NCBI RefSeq assembly: GCF_001425235.1
Contig: NZ_LMEA01000010.1
Span: 512,438-553,787 of the forward strand
DNA length: 41,350 nucleotides
Direction of reading: 5' to 3'
Source of the DNA: Devosia sp. Root413D1
Lineage (GTDB): Bacteria; Pseudomonadota; Alphaproteobacteria; Rhizobiales; Devosiaceae
Position 1 is the first letter of the stretch; the number at the start of each line of letters is the position of its first letter. The notes beneath the pieces are model-generated. The model worked only from the letters and a program-made list of their open reading frames with translations, did no database searches and was not told the DNA's origin. Position numbers and translations under genes: made by a program. Positions 1-7,926 of the stretch are shown one piece after another.

Positions 1-47
1 CCCTCACCCCGGCCCTCTCCCCAGAGGGGCGAGGGGGCGGTGGGGCA
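1..47. repeat. GC-rich palindromic intergenic repeat, cut by window edge
   Basis: The sequence is C-rich then G-rich. It holds a small hairpin with arms CCCTCT (13-18) and AGAGGG (23-28), followed by a G-run. It resembles the other palindromic repeats of this window (near 23942, 28256, 37973 and 41304), but only one side is visible, so its true extent and orientation cannot be set. Confidence 0.5.
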
Positions 48-76
48 CCGCCAGCTCAAGACCCGACATAAAGTGC

Positions 77-100
77 GAAGGGCTCCTTCCGGAGCCCTTC
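77..100. terminator. Hairpin terminator downstream of the sugar dehydrogenase
   Basis: A perfect 10-bp stem (GAAGGGCTCC at 77-86, GGAGCCCTTC at 91-100) closes on a TTCC loop. It lies 28 bases past the stop of the minus-strand gene ending at 128. Short T tracts flank it on both strands, so it may work in both directions. Confidence 0.65.
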
Positions 101-127
101 TTACATTTCATCGTCGCAGCCAGTGCC

Positions 128-1984
128 CTACTTCGCGATAATCATCGCCTCGAGCTTGGTCACATCCGTCGGCAGCTCCGTATCCCCTGCCGCGAGGCCG
201 TTGACCGAGAGGATGTAGGCGACGAGGTCGGCGTAGGTTTCGTCGCCCAGTTCGCCCGGCCGCGAGGGCGGCATGCGGTCGTGGACGTGGGTGTAGAGCG
301 CGGCGACGGTCTGGCCCACCCATTTGCCTTCGAAATAGGGGCCGGCCAGCGGCGGGCCGTAATTGGCGCTCACCAGGTCGGGGCCGTGGCAGGAGACGCA
401 GTTGGCATCGTAAGCGGTCTTGCCGCGCGCCGCCTGCGCGGCGGTGAAGGTCGCCGGTTCGCCGGCCGCAGCAGTGGTGGCCGCCTCGGCAGCCGGAGCC
501 GCCTCGGTAGTGGTCGCTGCCGCCGCGCCGTCACCCTCGCCGGTATAGGTGTAGACGAGGATGGCGCCGGGGTTCTTGAGCGTGGTGCCGGCGCCGCCGT
601 CCATGGTGCCGACGAGGCCGCTGACGTCGGTGGCTACGTACATGGTCTTCATGTCGGGGCTCAGCGCCATGTCGCGCAGCCGGTTCTCGGATTGGAAATA
701 GCGCTCGATCGGGCCGGCGGCGGTCTTGCCGTCGGGCCCAAGCGGCACGCGATAGATCGAGCCACGCTTCAGCGTGGTGACCAGCAGCGAGTTCTCCCAG
801 CCCGGGATGCCTTCGCCGGCCTCCGGGAAGTAGGCCTGCATAGAGGACGTGGCGACGGTCGGCCAGCAGATGAAGTCGAGGCCGCCGCAGGCCGGGTCGG
901 TGAAATTCCAGTCGCTGGGGACGGTGAAGAGCGTCGCCAGCGGGTCGTGCTGCTGGTCCGGCCAATCGGTTTCGTTCTCGACCGGCACCGAGGGGTCGAT
1001 GGTGATGTCGGAGAAGGTCAGCTGCGCACAGGGCGTGGTGGCCAGATCCCAGCGGGCCATCTGGTAGGCCTTGTCGTCCTTGAAGCCGACGACATGCGGC
1101 CAGCCATAATTGTCGCCGCCGACCAGAACGTTGACCTCGTCGTCGGTCTTCGGCCCCTGCTCGGAGGCATAGAGCGTGCCGTCCGGGCCGAAGTCGATGC
1201 CCTGCATGTTGCGGTGGCCGTAGGTGAAGACGTGGCTTCTGATGCCGCTGATCTCCGGGTTGTCCTCGGGGATCGAGCCGTCGAGGTTCAGCCTGAGCGA
1301 TTTGCCCTGATAGGCGATCCAGTTGTTGGCGGCGAGCTCATCGGCGGTCGGCAGGCGCTGCGCCTCGATCGGAATGCACCAATTGCCGAGCTGGCCCTTA
1401 CCGCCATCGCCGATGGTGTAATAGAGCTTGCCGTCGGGGCCGAATTTCAGCCGGCCGGAATTGTGGTCGTTCTGGCCGGGCATGCCGGAGATGATCACCT
1501 GCGGATCGCTGAGCGTGCCGGTCGCTTTGTCGTAGGTCAGCCGGACGATCTTGGCGAACAGGAAGGCGTAAGGACTGAACTTGTCCTTGACCCATTCATG
1601 CTGCGGCAGGGATTTGTCGACATAGGTGTAGGCGGCGTAGACATAGTCGTTGCCGGTGCCCTGCAACAGGCCAGGATCGAGCGCCAGGCCGAGCAGGCCG
1701 TCCTGGCCGCCGGGAGCAGAGACCTCGCCAATGTCGATCGCCACCTGCTTGGTGCCGTCGGCCGGGTTGACGCGGGTGATCTTGCCGCCGACGCGCTCGG
1801 TAACCCACAGCCAGTCATCCGGACCCCAGGTGATCTCCCAAGGGCCCTCGAAGCCATTGGCGAGTTCCCTCATCTCGAACTGCTTGGTGCCTGTCACGGC
1901 CGTATCCGGCGCACCCTGGGCCAGGGCAGGGGCCGCGGCGCCCGCGATCAATGCGGCAAGGGCGAACGTTGCGATAAGCTTCAT
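128..1984 (-). CDS. PQQ-type aldose/sugar dehydrogenase fused to C-terminal cytochrome c
   Basis: This is probably a periplasmic quinoprotein that oxidises aldose sugars and passes electrons to its own haem. Residues 1-23 are a Sec signal peptide ending in a PALAQ-type cleavage site. The body is a six-bladed beta-propeller of the glucose/sorbosone dehydrogenase family (GSDH/YliI), shown by GLLGLALDP, GDGG, GHRNMQG and DNYGWP motifs. An Ala/Thr/Glu-rich linker follows. The last 90 residues form a class I cytochrome c with the haem motif CVSCH (529-533) and a likely axial Met in DRMPP. The ATG at 1984 is chosen over an upstream in-frame ATG because it starts the signal peptide and follows a GGAG site. 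The fusion explains the length (618 aa, against about 370 for plain YliI). No PQQ synthesis genes are nearby. Substrate unknown. Confidence 0.88.
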   Translation of the reverse strand: MKLIATFALAALIAGAAAPALAQGAPDTAVTGTKQFEMRELANGFEGPWEITWGPDDWLWVTERVGGKITRVNPADGTKQVAIDIGEVSAPGGQDGLLGLALDPGLLQGTGNDYVYAAYTYVDKSLPQHEWVKDKFSPYAFLFAKIVRLTYDKATGTLSDPQVIISGMPGQNDHNSGRLKFGPDGKLYYTIGDGGKGQLGNWCIPIEAQRLPTADELAANNWIAYQGKSLRLNLDGSIPEDNPEISGIRSHVFTYGHRNMQGIDFGPDGTLYASEQGPKTDDEVNVLVGGDNYGWPHVVGFKDDKAYQMARWDLATTPCAQLTFSDITIDPSVPVENETDWPDQQHDPLATLFTVPSDWNFTDPACGGLDFICWPTVATSSMQAYFPEAGEGIPGWENSLLVTTLKRGSIYRVPLGPDGKTAAGPIERYFQSENRLRDMALSPDMKTMYVATDVSGLVGTMDGGAGTTLKNPGAILVYTYTGEGDGAAAATTTEAAPAAEAATTAAAGEPATFTAAQAARGKTAYDANCVSCHGPDLVSANYGPPLAGPYFEGKWVGQTVAALYTHVHDRMPPSRPGELGDETYADLVAYILSVNGLAAGDTELPTDVTKLEAMIIAK

Positions 1985-2013
1985 TGGCGTTGCTCCAGGG
2001 ATGGACCGGCCGT

Positions 2014-2037
2014 CCAACCCGCGGCGGAGCGGGTTGG
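2014..2037. other. Hairpin upstream of the sugar dehydrogenase
   Basis: A perfect 9-bp stem (CCAACCCGC / GCGGGTTGG) closes on a 6-base loop. It lies 30 to 53 bases before the dehydrogenase start, in its leader. It could be a terminator remnant of the upstream operon or a structure in the 5' untranslated region. Confidence 0.4.
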
Positions 2038-2070
2038 TTCCGGGTTTGGCAGTCTTAGCGAAAGCACCGT

Positions 2071-2091
2071 GTGGCGGGCGTTACCCGCCAC
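2071..2091 (-). terminator. Hairpin after the epimerase gene
   Basis: A perfect 8-bp stem (GTGGCGGG / CCCGCCAC) closes on CGTTA and starts six bases past the epimerase stop. It probably ends or attenuates the upstream operon, which would make the sugar dehydrogenase a separate or reduced transcription unit. There is no strong T tract, so termination may be partial. Confidence 0.5.
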
Positions 2092-2096
2092 GCGCA

Positions 2097-2927
2097 TCAC
2101 GGCTGGTCGTGCTTCCAGCCGAGGATGCGCTCGGCCTTTGACGAGTTGAAGAAGGCTTTGCGACCGCTGAGGTCGCCCTTGATCGGAATGCCGGGGAAGT
2201 ATTTCGCGGCGGCCTCGAGGCTGGGCATGTCGAGGGTGGTGTCGGGGGCGACGATGTAGAACGCCTCGTGCCCCCTGAACTTGCCTTCGAGGCTCAACAG
2301 GCAGGCCCGCGCCGCGGCGTCGAAGCGCGTATAGGCGAAGAGGTGCTTTTTGGGCGAGGCCGAGTTGGGGGTGAAGTTGCGGGCCGCCAGCTCGCGCTCC
2401 GGCACCACCCAGTGGAAGCGCATCGAGGCGATGGAGATATCCTCCCAGCGGCGGGCGAAGGCGTCGGCCTGGGCTTCGCAGATCCATTTCGAGAGGCTGT
2501 AGGGCTCCTCGGAATAGTTGGCGTGCTCCTCGTCGATCGGCAGGTAGTCGTAATGCGGGTCGCGGCTGTAGGAGTGGCCGATGGCATTGACGCTCGAGGC
2601 CTGGCAGATGCGCATGATGCCGTTCTCGACGGCCGCCTGCAGCGCGTTGTAGCTGCCCACCACATTGTTGTTGTGCACGACATGATCGGGGTGCCGGCCC
2701 GGGGAGGGGATGGCGGCCATGTGGATCACCGCGTCGCAGCCGGCAAAGGCTGAAACGAGCTTCTCATACTCATCCATGTCGGCCTGGATGAAATGCAGGT
2801 CTTTGGTTTCTTCGGTCTCGGGCGCCGCGACGCGGTCGATGCAGACCAGGTCGTGGCCTTGCTTGCGCGCTTCGGTGATGATGGCGCGGCCGACGCCGCC
2901 GGACGAACCGGTGAGTGCGATCTTCAT
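2097..2927 (-). CDS. NAD-dependent epimerase/dehydratase family (extended SDR), possibly a uronate dehydrogenase
   Basis: A soluble 276-residue extended short-chain dehydrogenase. The Rossmann cofactor motif TGSSGGVG is at residues 6-13, an acidic residue (D31) after the second strand favours NAD, and the catalytic pair is Y143 and K147 in YSLSK, with a conserved Ser in the SSVNAIG segment. The size and the HMAA and YSLSK contexts resemble uronate dehydrogenase (Udh) as well as nucleotide-sugar epimerases. It lies 11 bp downstream of uxuA in the same operon, which favours a role in hexuronate or aldonate oxidation. The exact substrate cannot be read from the sequence. The ribosome-binding site is weak, so translation is probably coupled to uxuA. 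Confidence 0.82.
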   Translation of the reverse strand: MKIALTGSSGGVGRAIITEARKQGHDLVCIDRVAAPETEETKDLHFIQADMDEYEKLVSAFAGCDAVIHMAAIPSPGRHPDHVVHNNNVVGSYNALQAAVENGIMRICQASSVNAIGHSYSRDPHYDYLPIDEEHANYSEEPYSLSKWICEAQADAFARRWEDISIASMRFHWVVPERELAARNFTPNSASPKKHLFAYTRFDAAARACLLSLEGKFRGHEAFYIVAPDTTLDMPSLEAAAKYFPGIPIKGDLSGRKAFFNSSKAERILGWKHDQP

Positions 2928-2938
2928 TTCGTTTTGTC

Positions 2939-3904
2939 TCAGCTCGAATAGACGGCTTCGTGGAGGCCGCGGATATAGCCGATGGCGTAGAGCCGGCCGA
3001 AGGCGGAATAGCCGGCGTTCTCGTTGCTGTCGCCCTCCACCGTCGGGACATGGTCGGGGCGCAGCACGCCGTCGAAATCGATGTCCTTGTAGGCGCGCAT
3101 GGTGGCGAGCATGTCGGTCTTGCCGGCGTCGTGCCAGGTTTCGTGGAAATTGGTCGGCACGCCCTCGACATCGCGGAAGTGGACGAAGCTGATCTTCTTC
3201 TTGCCGAAGCCGCGGATCACCTTGGGCAGGTCGTCGGTCATCAGGGTGAAGTTGCCCTGGCAGAGCGTGATGGTGTTGTAGTCCGACGGCAGCATGTCGA
3301 CGAGCCGCTGGAAGTTCGGCACCGTGCGCATGATGCGGGAGACGCCCTTGATCGGGGTGATCGGCGGATCATCGGGGTGCATCGAGAGTTTGACGCCGGC
3401 CTTCTCGGCCACCGGCAGCACGCGGCGGAGGAAATATTCCAGCGTCTCCCAGAGCTTTTCCTCCGAGATCGGCGGGTTCGAGGTGATGCTGTCGGGCACG
3501 TCGTTGACGTTGAAGGCGGTGACTACCGAGCCGCCGCGGCTGGGCAGCGCCATGTTGGTGCGCACCCAGTTGAAATCGGTCATCCACTCGTAGCACCAGA
3601 CCGGGATGCCGAGCTTGCCCATATTGGTGATCAGCTCGCAGACCACATCGATCTCGGCGTCGCGGCCCTCTAGGCCACGCTTGGCGAGGTTCAGCGGCGG
3701 CCGGCTCTCGATGACGCGGATCTCGTAGCCACCCTTCTCGTACTCGTCCTTCATCCGCTGCAGCGCCGAGAGCGAGGACACCCGCTCATTCGCCTGCAAG
3801 CTGTCGAAGGGCAGGCCGGCCACGGCGAGATCGACGCCGCACTGCTTGGCGAGCTTCCAGACGGGGGAGTATTTCGGAGGGATGACCTCAGCGATTTCGA
3901 GCAT
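2939..3904 (-). CDS. uxuA: D-mannonate dehydratase
   Basis: Converts D-mannonate to 2-keto-3-deoxy-D-gluconate in the glucuronate branch of hexuronate catabolism; cytoplasmic and metal-dependent. The family's metal-ligand pattern is present: H176 (MHPDDPP), C215 (CQGN), H242 (HFRDV) and D285 (RPDHVP). At 321 residues it is shorter than the Escherichia coli enzyme (about 394) and closer to the compact form seen in other bacteria. A 147-bp gap with several hairpins separates it from the upstream ABC ATPase gene, and the epimerase gene follows after 11 bp. Its placement behind a complete Opp-type importer suggests that the imported compound yields glucuronate or mannonate. Confidence 0.87.
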   Translation of the reverse strand: MLEIAEVIPPKYSPVWKLAKQCGVDLAVAGLPFDSLQANERVSSLSALQRMKDEYEKGGYEIRVIESRPPLNLAKRGLEGRDAEIDVVCELITNMGKLGIPVWCYEWMTDFNWVRTNMALPSRGGSVVTAFNVNDVPDSITSNPPISEEKLWETLEYFLRRVLPVAEKAGVKLSMHPDDPPITPIKGVSRIMRTVPNFQRLVDMLPSDYNTITLCQGNFTLMTDDLPKVIRGFGKKKISFVHFRDVEGVPTNFHETWHDAGKTDMLATMRAYKDIDFDGVLRPDHVPTVEGDSNENAGYSAFGRLYAIGYIRGLHEAVYSS

Positions 3905-3962
3905 GTCGACACGATCTCAAAAGTTGGTGCGGCAAATATCGGGCCGCGGTGGATGTAACTAT

Positions 3963-4017
3963 GCCGGCCGCTGCGAACGGCCGGCGCTGTGGCTTTACAG
4001 CCCCCGCCTTGGCGGGG
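3963..4017. other. Hairpin cluster between transporter and uxuA
   Basis: Two perfect stems lie in the gap between the ATPase and uxuA genes: GCCGGCC/GGCCGGC (3963-3985) and CCCCGCC/GGCGGGG with a TT loop (4002-4017). A third, weaker one follows near 4031-4046. They may protect or attenuate the operon transcript at the switch from transport to catabolic genes. Confidence 0.45.
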
Positions 4018-4051
4018 ACGGGCCTTTGAAGGCGCTCCGGGGCGCCGATGC

Positions 4052-4903
4052 CTAGGCGTGGAACTCGGCTTGCGACTCCTTGGAGCGGACCGAGTGCTGG
4101 CCCCATTTCTGATCGAGGTTGGGCCACGGGATCGAGTCGACCAGGAGCCGGGTGTAGGCGTGTTGCGGGTTGCGGATCACTGTCTCGACGTCGCCCTTTT
4201 CCACCACGTCGCCGCGATAGAGCACCGTGATGGTGTCGGCAACGTGGTAGGCGGTGGTCAGGTCGTGGGTGATGTAGATGATGGTCACGCCATGGTCGCG
4301 GTGCAGGTTCTTCAGCGACTCGAGGATGTTGGCGCGCAACGAGGCGTCCACCATCGATACCGGCTCGTCGGCGATCAGCAGCTTGGGCTTGAGCAGCAGC
4401 GCACGGGCGACGTTGATGCGCTGGCGCTGGCCACCCGAGAGCTGATGCGGGAAGCGGCCGAGCACGTCCTCGGGGCGGAGGCCCACGGCGGTCAGCGCCT
4501 CGTCCATTTTGTTGCGCGCGTCCTTGCCGGATTTGGCCAGCTTGAACTGCTTGATCGGCACGGTCAGCAGGTGGTCGACGGTGTAGAACGGGTTGAACAC
4601 CGCGAACGGATCCTGGAACACCGCCTGCACTTCACGGCGATAGGCCATGCGCTCGGCGCCACGGAGCGTCGTGATGTTCTTGCCGCGATAGAGGATCTCG
4701 CCTGTCGTGGGGGTGATGAAGCCCAGCACCAGCATGGCGAGGGTGGTCTTGCCCGAGCCGGACTCGCCGGCGACGGTCAGAATGGAGGGATCGTTTTCCG
4801 GCAGGATCAGGTTGAACTCTTTGAGCGCAACCTTGGCGTGCGCGGACAACAGCCCGCGCTGGTAGACCTTGGTGACGTTGCGGATTTCCAAGAGGTTGGA
4901 CAC
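4052..4903 (-). CDS. Opp/Dpp-type ABC importer ATPase, second subunit (OppF/DppF-like)
   Basis: Cytoplasmic ATP-hydrolysing subunit of the importer encoded at 4052-9723. It has Walker A (GESGSGKTT), the signature LSGGQRQRINVARAL, Walker B (LLIADEP) and the switch His in THD. The start is taken as GTG at 4903: it lies four bases after the stop of the upstream ATPase gene, an AGGAG precedes it, and the family's usual N-terminus begins there. The track-like extension further upstream would overlap that gene. At 283 residues it lacks the Cys-containing C-terminal extension common in OppF/DppF proteins. It works as a heterodimer with the next protein upstream. Confidence 0.85.
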   Translation of the reverse strand: MSNLLEIRNVTKVYQRGLLSAHAKVALKEFNLILPENDPSILTVAGESGSGKTTLAMLVLGFITPTTGEILYRGKNITTLRGAERMAYRREVQAVFQDPFAVFNPFYTVDHLLTVPIKQFKLAKSGKDARNKMDEALTAVGLRPEDVLGRFPHQLSGGQRQRINVARALLLKPKLLIADEPVSMVDASLRANILESLKNLHRDHGVTIIYITHDLTTAYHVADTITVLYRGDVVEKGDVETVIRNPQHAYTRLLVDSIPWPNLDQKWGQHSVRSKESQAEFHA

Positions 4904-4907
4904 GGGC

Positions 4908-5924
4908 TCAGCTCTCCTGGTCGTAGATATGGCAGGCAACGAGACGCCCGCCCGGAAGCACATTCACTTTGGGCTTTTCGGAGCGCGAGCGATCCGATGC
5001 CAGCGGGCAGCGCGGATGGAAGGCGCAGCCGGACGGCAAGCGGAGCAGCGAGGGGGCGAGCCCCGGGATGCCCTTGAACTGACCGCGGTTTTCGAGGGTG
5101 GGCAGGCTGGAAATCAGCGCCTGCGAGTAGGGGTGCTTGGGATCGGTGAACATCTCGCGCACCGTCGCCACCTCGACCAGCCGGCCGGCATACATCACCG
5201 CTACCCGGTCCATGGTCTGGGCCATCAGGCCCATATCATGGCCGATCAGGATGACGGCCGAGTTCAGCTCGTCCTGCACCTTGTCGATGGTTTCCATCAC
5301 CTGGCGCTGGGTGACCACGTCGAGCGCACTGGTCGGCTCGTCCGCGATGATCACCTCGGGGCGCAGCAGGATGCCGATGGCGATACAGACGCGCTGCTTC
5401 ATGCCGCCCGAGAGCTCGTGGGCGTACATGTGGAAGACGCCGGGATCGAGATCCACCGACTTCAGCGCCCAGACGCAGCGATCGTTGATCGCCTGGCGGC
5501 TCTCGCCCGACAGATGCGACTTGATGGCGTCGACCATCTGCTCGCCGATCCGGGTGACCGGGTTGAGCGAGTTCATGGCGCCCTGCGGGATATAGGCGAT
5601 CTTGCTCAGCCGCGCCTTGCGCATGCCTTCGTCGTTGAGCGATTGCAGGTCGGTGCCGCCGACCCACACATGGCCGCCTTCGATCCGTCCGGGGGGCTTG
5701 ATCATGCGCATCATGGCAAGGGCCAGGGTGGATTTGCCCGAGCCGGACTCGCCCACCATGCCCATCTTCATGCCGGCTTCGAGGGTGAAGCTGACGTTGT
5801 CGAGGGCGCGGGCGCGACCGAGGTCGGTGTAGTAGGTGACCACCAGGTCCTCAACCCGCAGGATGGGGCCCGCCGCCGCGGCCGCGTTGCGGCTCGAGGC
5901 GTTTTCCGTGGTTGCAAGGTTCAT
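4908..5924 (-). CDS. Opp/Dpp-type ABC importer ATPase, first subunit (OppD/DppD-like)
   Basis: Nucleotide-binding subunit with Walker A GESGSGKST (about residues 58-66), signature LSGGMKQRVCIA, Walker B VIIADEPTSALD and GHD switch. The C-terminal extension has the family's cysteine cluster (GCAFHPRCP and a later C), which in relatives can bind an iron-sulfur centre. Two in-frame ATGs compete: 5930, whose A overlaps the stop of the permease gene (TAATG), and 5924. I chose 5924 because the GGAG lies 8 bases before it, against 2 for the other. The protein is 338 aa. It is co-translated with its neighbours in the importer operon. Confidence 0.85.
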   Translation of the reverse strand: MNLATTENASSRNAAAAAGPILRVEDLVVTYYTDLGRARALDNVSFTLEAGMKMGMVGESGSGKSTLALAMMRMIKPPGRIEGGHVWVGGTDLQSLNDEGMRKARLSKIAYIPQGAMNSLNPVTRIGEQMVDAIKSHLSGESRQAINDRCVWALKSVDLDPGVFHMYAHELSGGMKQRVCIAIGILLRPEVIIADEPTSALDVVTQRQVMETIDKVQDELNSAVILIGHDMGLMAQTMDRVAVMYAGRLVEVATVREMFTDPKHPYSQALISSLPTLENRGQFKGIPGLAPSLLRLPSGCAFHPRCPLASDRSRSEKPKVNVLPGGRLVACHIYDQES

Positions 5925-5929
5925 CGTCA

Positions 5930-6844
5930 TTACTCCGTCTTGCGCACGCGCGGATTGGCCAGTTCGTCGAGGCCCATATTGATGAGGGCGAGCGAGGCGA
6001 GGATCAGGATCATCCCGATGGACGGGGCGATCGGCCACCACCACCAGCCGTTAAAGAAGGCGCCCTGCAACTGCGCCGCCCAGATGATGTTGCCGAGCAG
6101 CGGCTCGCGCAGCGGCCCGAGCCCGAGCACGGCGAGGTAGAACGAGGCGAACACCGCCGAGAACACCTGGCCGACGAAGGCCGCAGCGATGAACGGCAAG
6201 AGGTTGGGCAGGATCTCCTTGAAGATGATGGCGATATCGCCGACGCCAGAGAGCTTCGCCACCGAAACGAACTGTCGCTCCTTCATGGTCAGCACCTGGG
6301 CGCGGATCACCAGCGTTGGCCCCATCCAGGCCAGCATCACCACGATCAGCGCCATGGTGAAGATGGTGACGTCGCGCTTGTCGAGCGAACCGGCGACGAC
6401 CACCTGGATCAGCAGCACCGGGATCGGCGTGAGGATTTGGCAGACGGTGCGGATGGTCGAGTCGATCCAACCGCCGAAATAGGCCGAGGTGAAGCCGAGC
6501 ACGACGCCGATCAAAGTGCCCAGCCCGCCGGCGATGACGCCGATGACAGCGGTCTGCCACATGCCGACGACCATCGCCGCCAACAGGTTACGGCCGAAGA
6601 AGTCGGTACCGAAGGGGTATTTCAGGCTGGGCGGTTGCTTCGTCGCCACCGAAAGCGGATAGGCCTGCTTGGGGTTGATGGTGATCAGGCCGATGACGGT
6701 GAACAGCACCAGCGCAATCAGAATGACCACGCCGACGGCGAGACCCCGGTTGCGGTTGAGGTAGCGCAGGAACAGCGTGAGGCCGCTCGGCTGCTCCATC
6801 GAGGTGTCTGCGGTCGCCGGTGAGGTTGCGGTAACGGTCGTCAA
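5930..6844 (-). CDS. Opp/Dpp-type ABC importer permease (OppC/DppC-like)
   Basis: Inner-membrane channel subunit of 304 residues with a cytoplasmic N-terminus and about six membrane segments (first around residues 36-56). The ATPase-coupling EAA loop is the segment with FVSVAKLSGVGD and the following ILPNLLP. The start appears to be TTG at 6844, with AGGA nine bases upstream. An ATG at 6799 is possible but has no ribosome-binding site and would clip the N-terminal tail only. It lies 11 bp after the OppB-like gene and overlaps the next gene's first ATG. Confidence 0.84.
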   Translation of the reverse strand: MTTVTATSPATADTSMEQPSGLTLFLRYLNRNRGLAVGVVILIALVLFTVIGLITINPKQAYPLSVATKQPPSLKYPFGTDFFGRNLLAAMVVGMWQTAVIGVIAGGLGTLIGVVLGFTSAYFGGWIDSTIRTVCQILTPIPVLLIQVVVAGSLDKRDVTIFTMALIVVMLAWMGPTLVIRAQVLTMKERQFVSVAKLSGVGDIAIIFKEILPNLLPFIAAAFVGQVFSAVFASFYLAVLGLGPLREPLLGNIIWAAQLQGAFFNGWWWWPIAPSIGMILILASLALINMGLDELANPRVRKTE

Positions 6845-6855
6845 TTTTCCGGTTC

Positions 6856-7863
6856 CTACTGGTTGCGGACGCGGGGGTCGAGCAGCGGATAGATGAACTC
6901 GAGCACGGCCATCAGCACGGCGATGGCGATGGTGATGAACAGCACGATCCCGTAGATGACAGGGAAGTCATTGGACCGGATGGCGTTGTTGAGCACTTGC
7001 CCCAACCCCGGAAGGCCGAAGAGCTGCTCGACCACCAGCGCCGAGGTGACCAGGGTGCCCAACGCCAGCGCGAGACCGGTAACCTGCGGCAGCAGGGTGT
7101 TCCTGAGGTAGTAGTCGCGGAAGATGCGCCCACCGGTCAGGCCCTTGTGCTCGGCGAAGTTGACATAGTCCTCGCCCTGGATGGTGACGCCCATGCCGCG
7201 CATCGACAGCACCCAGCCGCCGACCGAGCCGAGGATCAGCGCCAGCGCGGGAAGCATCTGGTGGCGCAGCACGTCGAGGGCAAACTCCCAGGACCAGTTG
7301 GGGACGATGCCGATCGAATAGGGGCCGCCGAGCGGCAGGAGCTTCAGACGGAAGCCGATGAAGAACAGCAGCAGCACGCCCATGATGACGGGCGGCACGC
7401 CGGTCAGCAGCACGAAGGGGGTGGCAATACCGCGCAGCCAGCGCGGCGACTTGGGCCAGGCCGAGATGGCGCCCAGGAGGTTGCCGATGATGAAGCTGAG
7501 AATGGTGGTGAACAACAACAGGAAGAAGGTCCAGGGCAGGGCCTGGCTGATGATGTCGGTGACAGTCGCGGGATAGCGGTTCAGCGAATAGCCGAAATCC
7601 ATCCGCACGATGTTGCCGAGATAGGTCCAGTACTGCTCGAGCAGCGGCTTATCGAGGCCGAACTGCTGGTTCATGTTGGCGATGAGTTTTTCGATATCGC
7701 CCGGAGCAAAACCGCCGGAGCGCGCCAGTTCGGCGAAGCGTTCGCGCAGCGCGTTGCGGGGGCTGAGGCGGGGGACGAAGAATACAATCGTGGATGCGGC
7801 CCAGATGACCAGAACCAGGAAGGACAGGCGCTTGGCAATCAGCTTGAAGTTCACTCGGGTCAT
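6856..7863 (-). CDS. Opp/Dpp-type ABC importer permease (OppB/DppB-like)
   Basis: Inner-membrane channel subunit of about 335 residues. The family layout is clear: a first membrane helix at residues 10-28, a periplasmic stretch with a YWTYLGNIVRMDFGYS-like segment, then a hydrophobic core of five helices. The EAA loop is YVNFAEHKGLTGGRIF followed by LRNTLLP. The ATG at 7863 immediately follows GGAG; a GTG three codons upstream (7872) is the alternative. It partners the OppC-like subunit to form the translocation pathway. Confidence 0.85.
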   Translation of the reverse strand: MTRVNFKLIAKRLSFLVLVIWAASTIVFFVPRLSPRNALRERFAELARSGGFAPGDIEKLIANMNQQFGLDKPLLEQYWTYLGNIVRMDFGYSLNRYPATVTDIISQALPWTFFLLLFTTILSFIIGNLLGAISAWPKSPRWLRGIATPFVLLTGVPPVIMGVLLLFFIGFRLKLLPLGGPYSIGIVPNWSWEFALDVLRHQMLPALALILGSVGGWVLSMRGMGVTIQGEDYVNFAEHKGLTGGRIFRDYYLRNTLLPQVTGLALALGTLVTSALVVEQLFGLPGLGQVLNNAIRSNDFPVIYGIVLFITIAIAVLMAVLEFIYPLLDPRVRNQ

Positions 7864-7885
7864 CTCCGGCACGGTGAGTAGTGGA

Positions 7886-7909
7886 GGGATGCGCGCGGAC
7901 GCGCACCCC
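7886..7909 (-). other. Hairpin between binding-protein and permease genes of the Opp-type operon
   Basis: Arms GGGATGCGC (7886-7894) and GCGCACCCC (7901-7909) form a 9-bp stem; on the transcribed RNA the single mismatch becomes a G-U pair. It sits in the 63-bp gap after the binding-protein stop. Such structures commonly stabilise the upstream mRNA or cause partial termination so that the binding protein is made in excess. Confidence 0.6.
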
Positions 7910-7926
7910 GATAGCGGAACTTCAGC

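Noticed and set aside
281-2149. Long open frame of 622 codons on the plus strand
   Set aside because: It lies opposite the sugar dehydrogenase, has low-complexity Gly/Arg/Val composition and no family motif; a typical antisense shadow in high-GC DNA.
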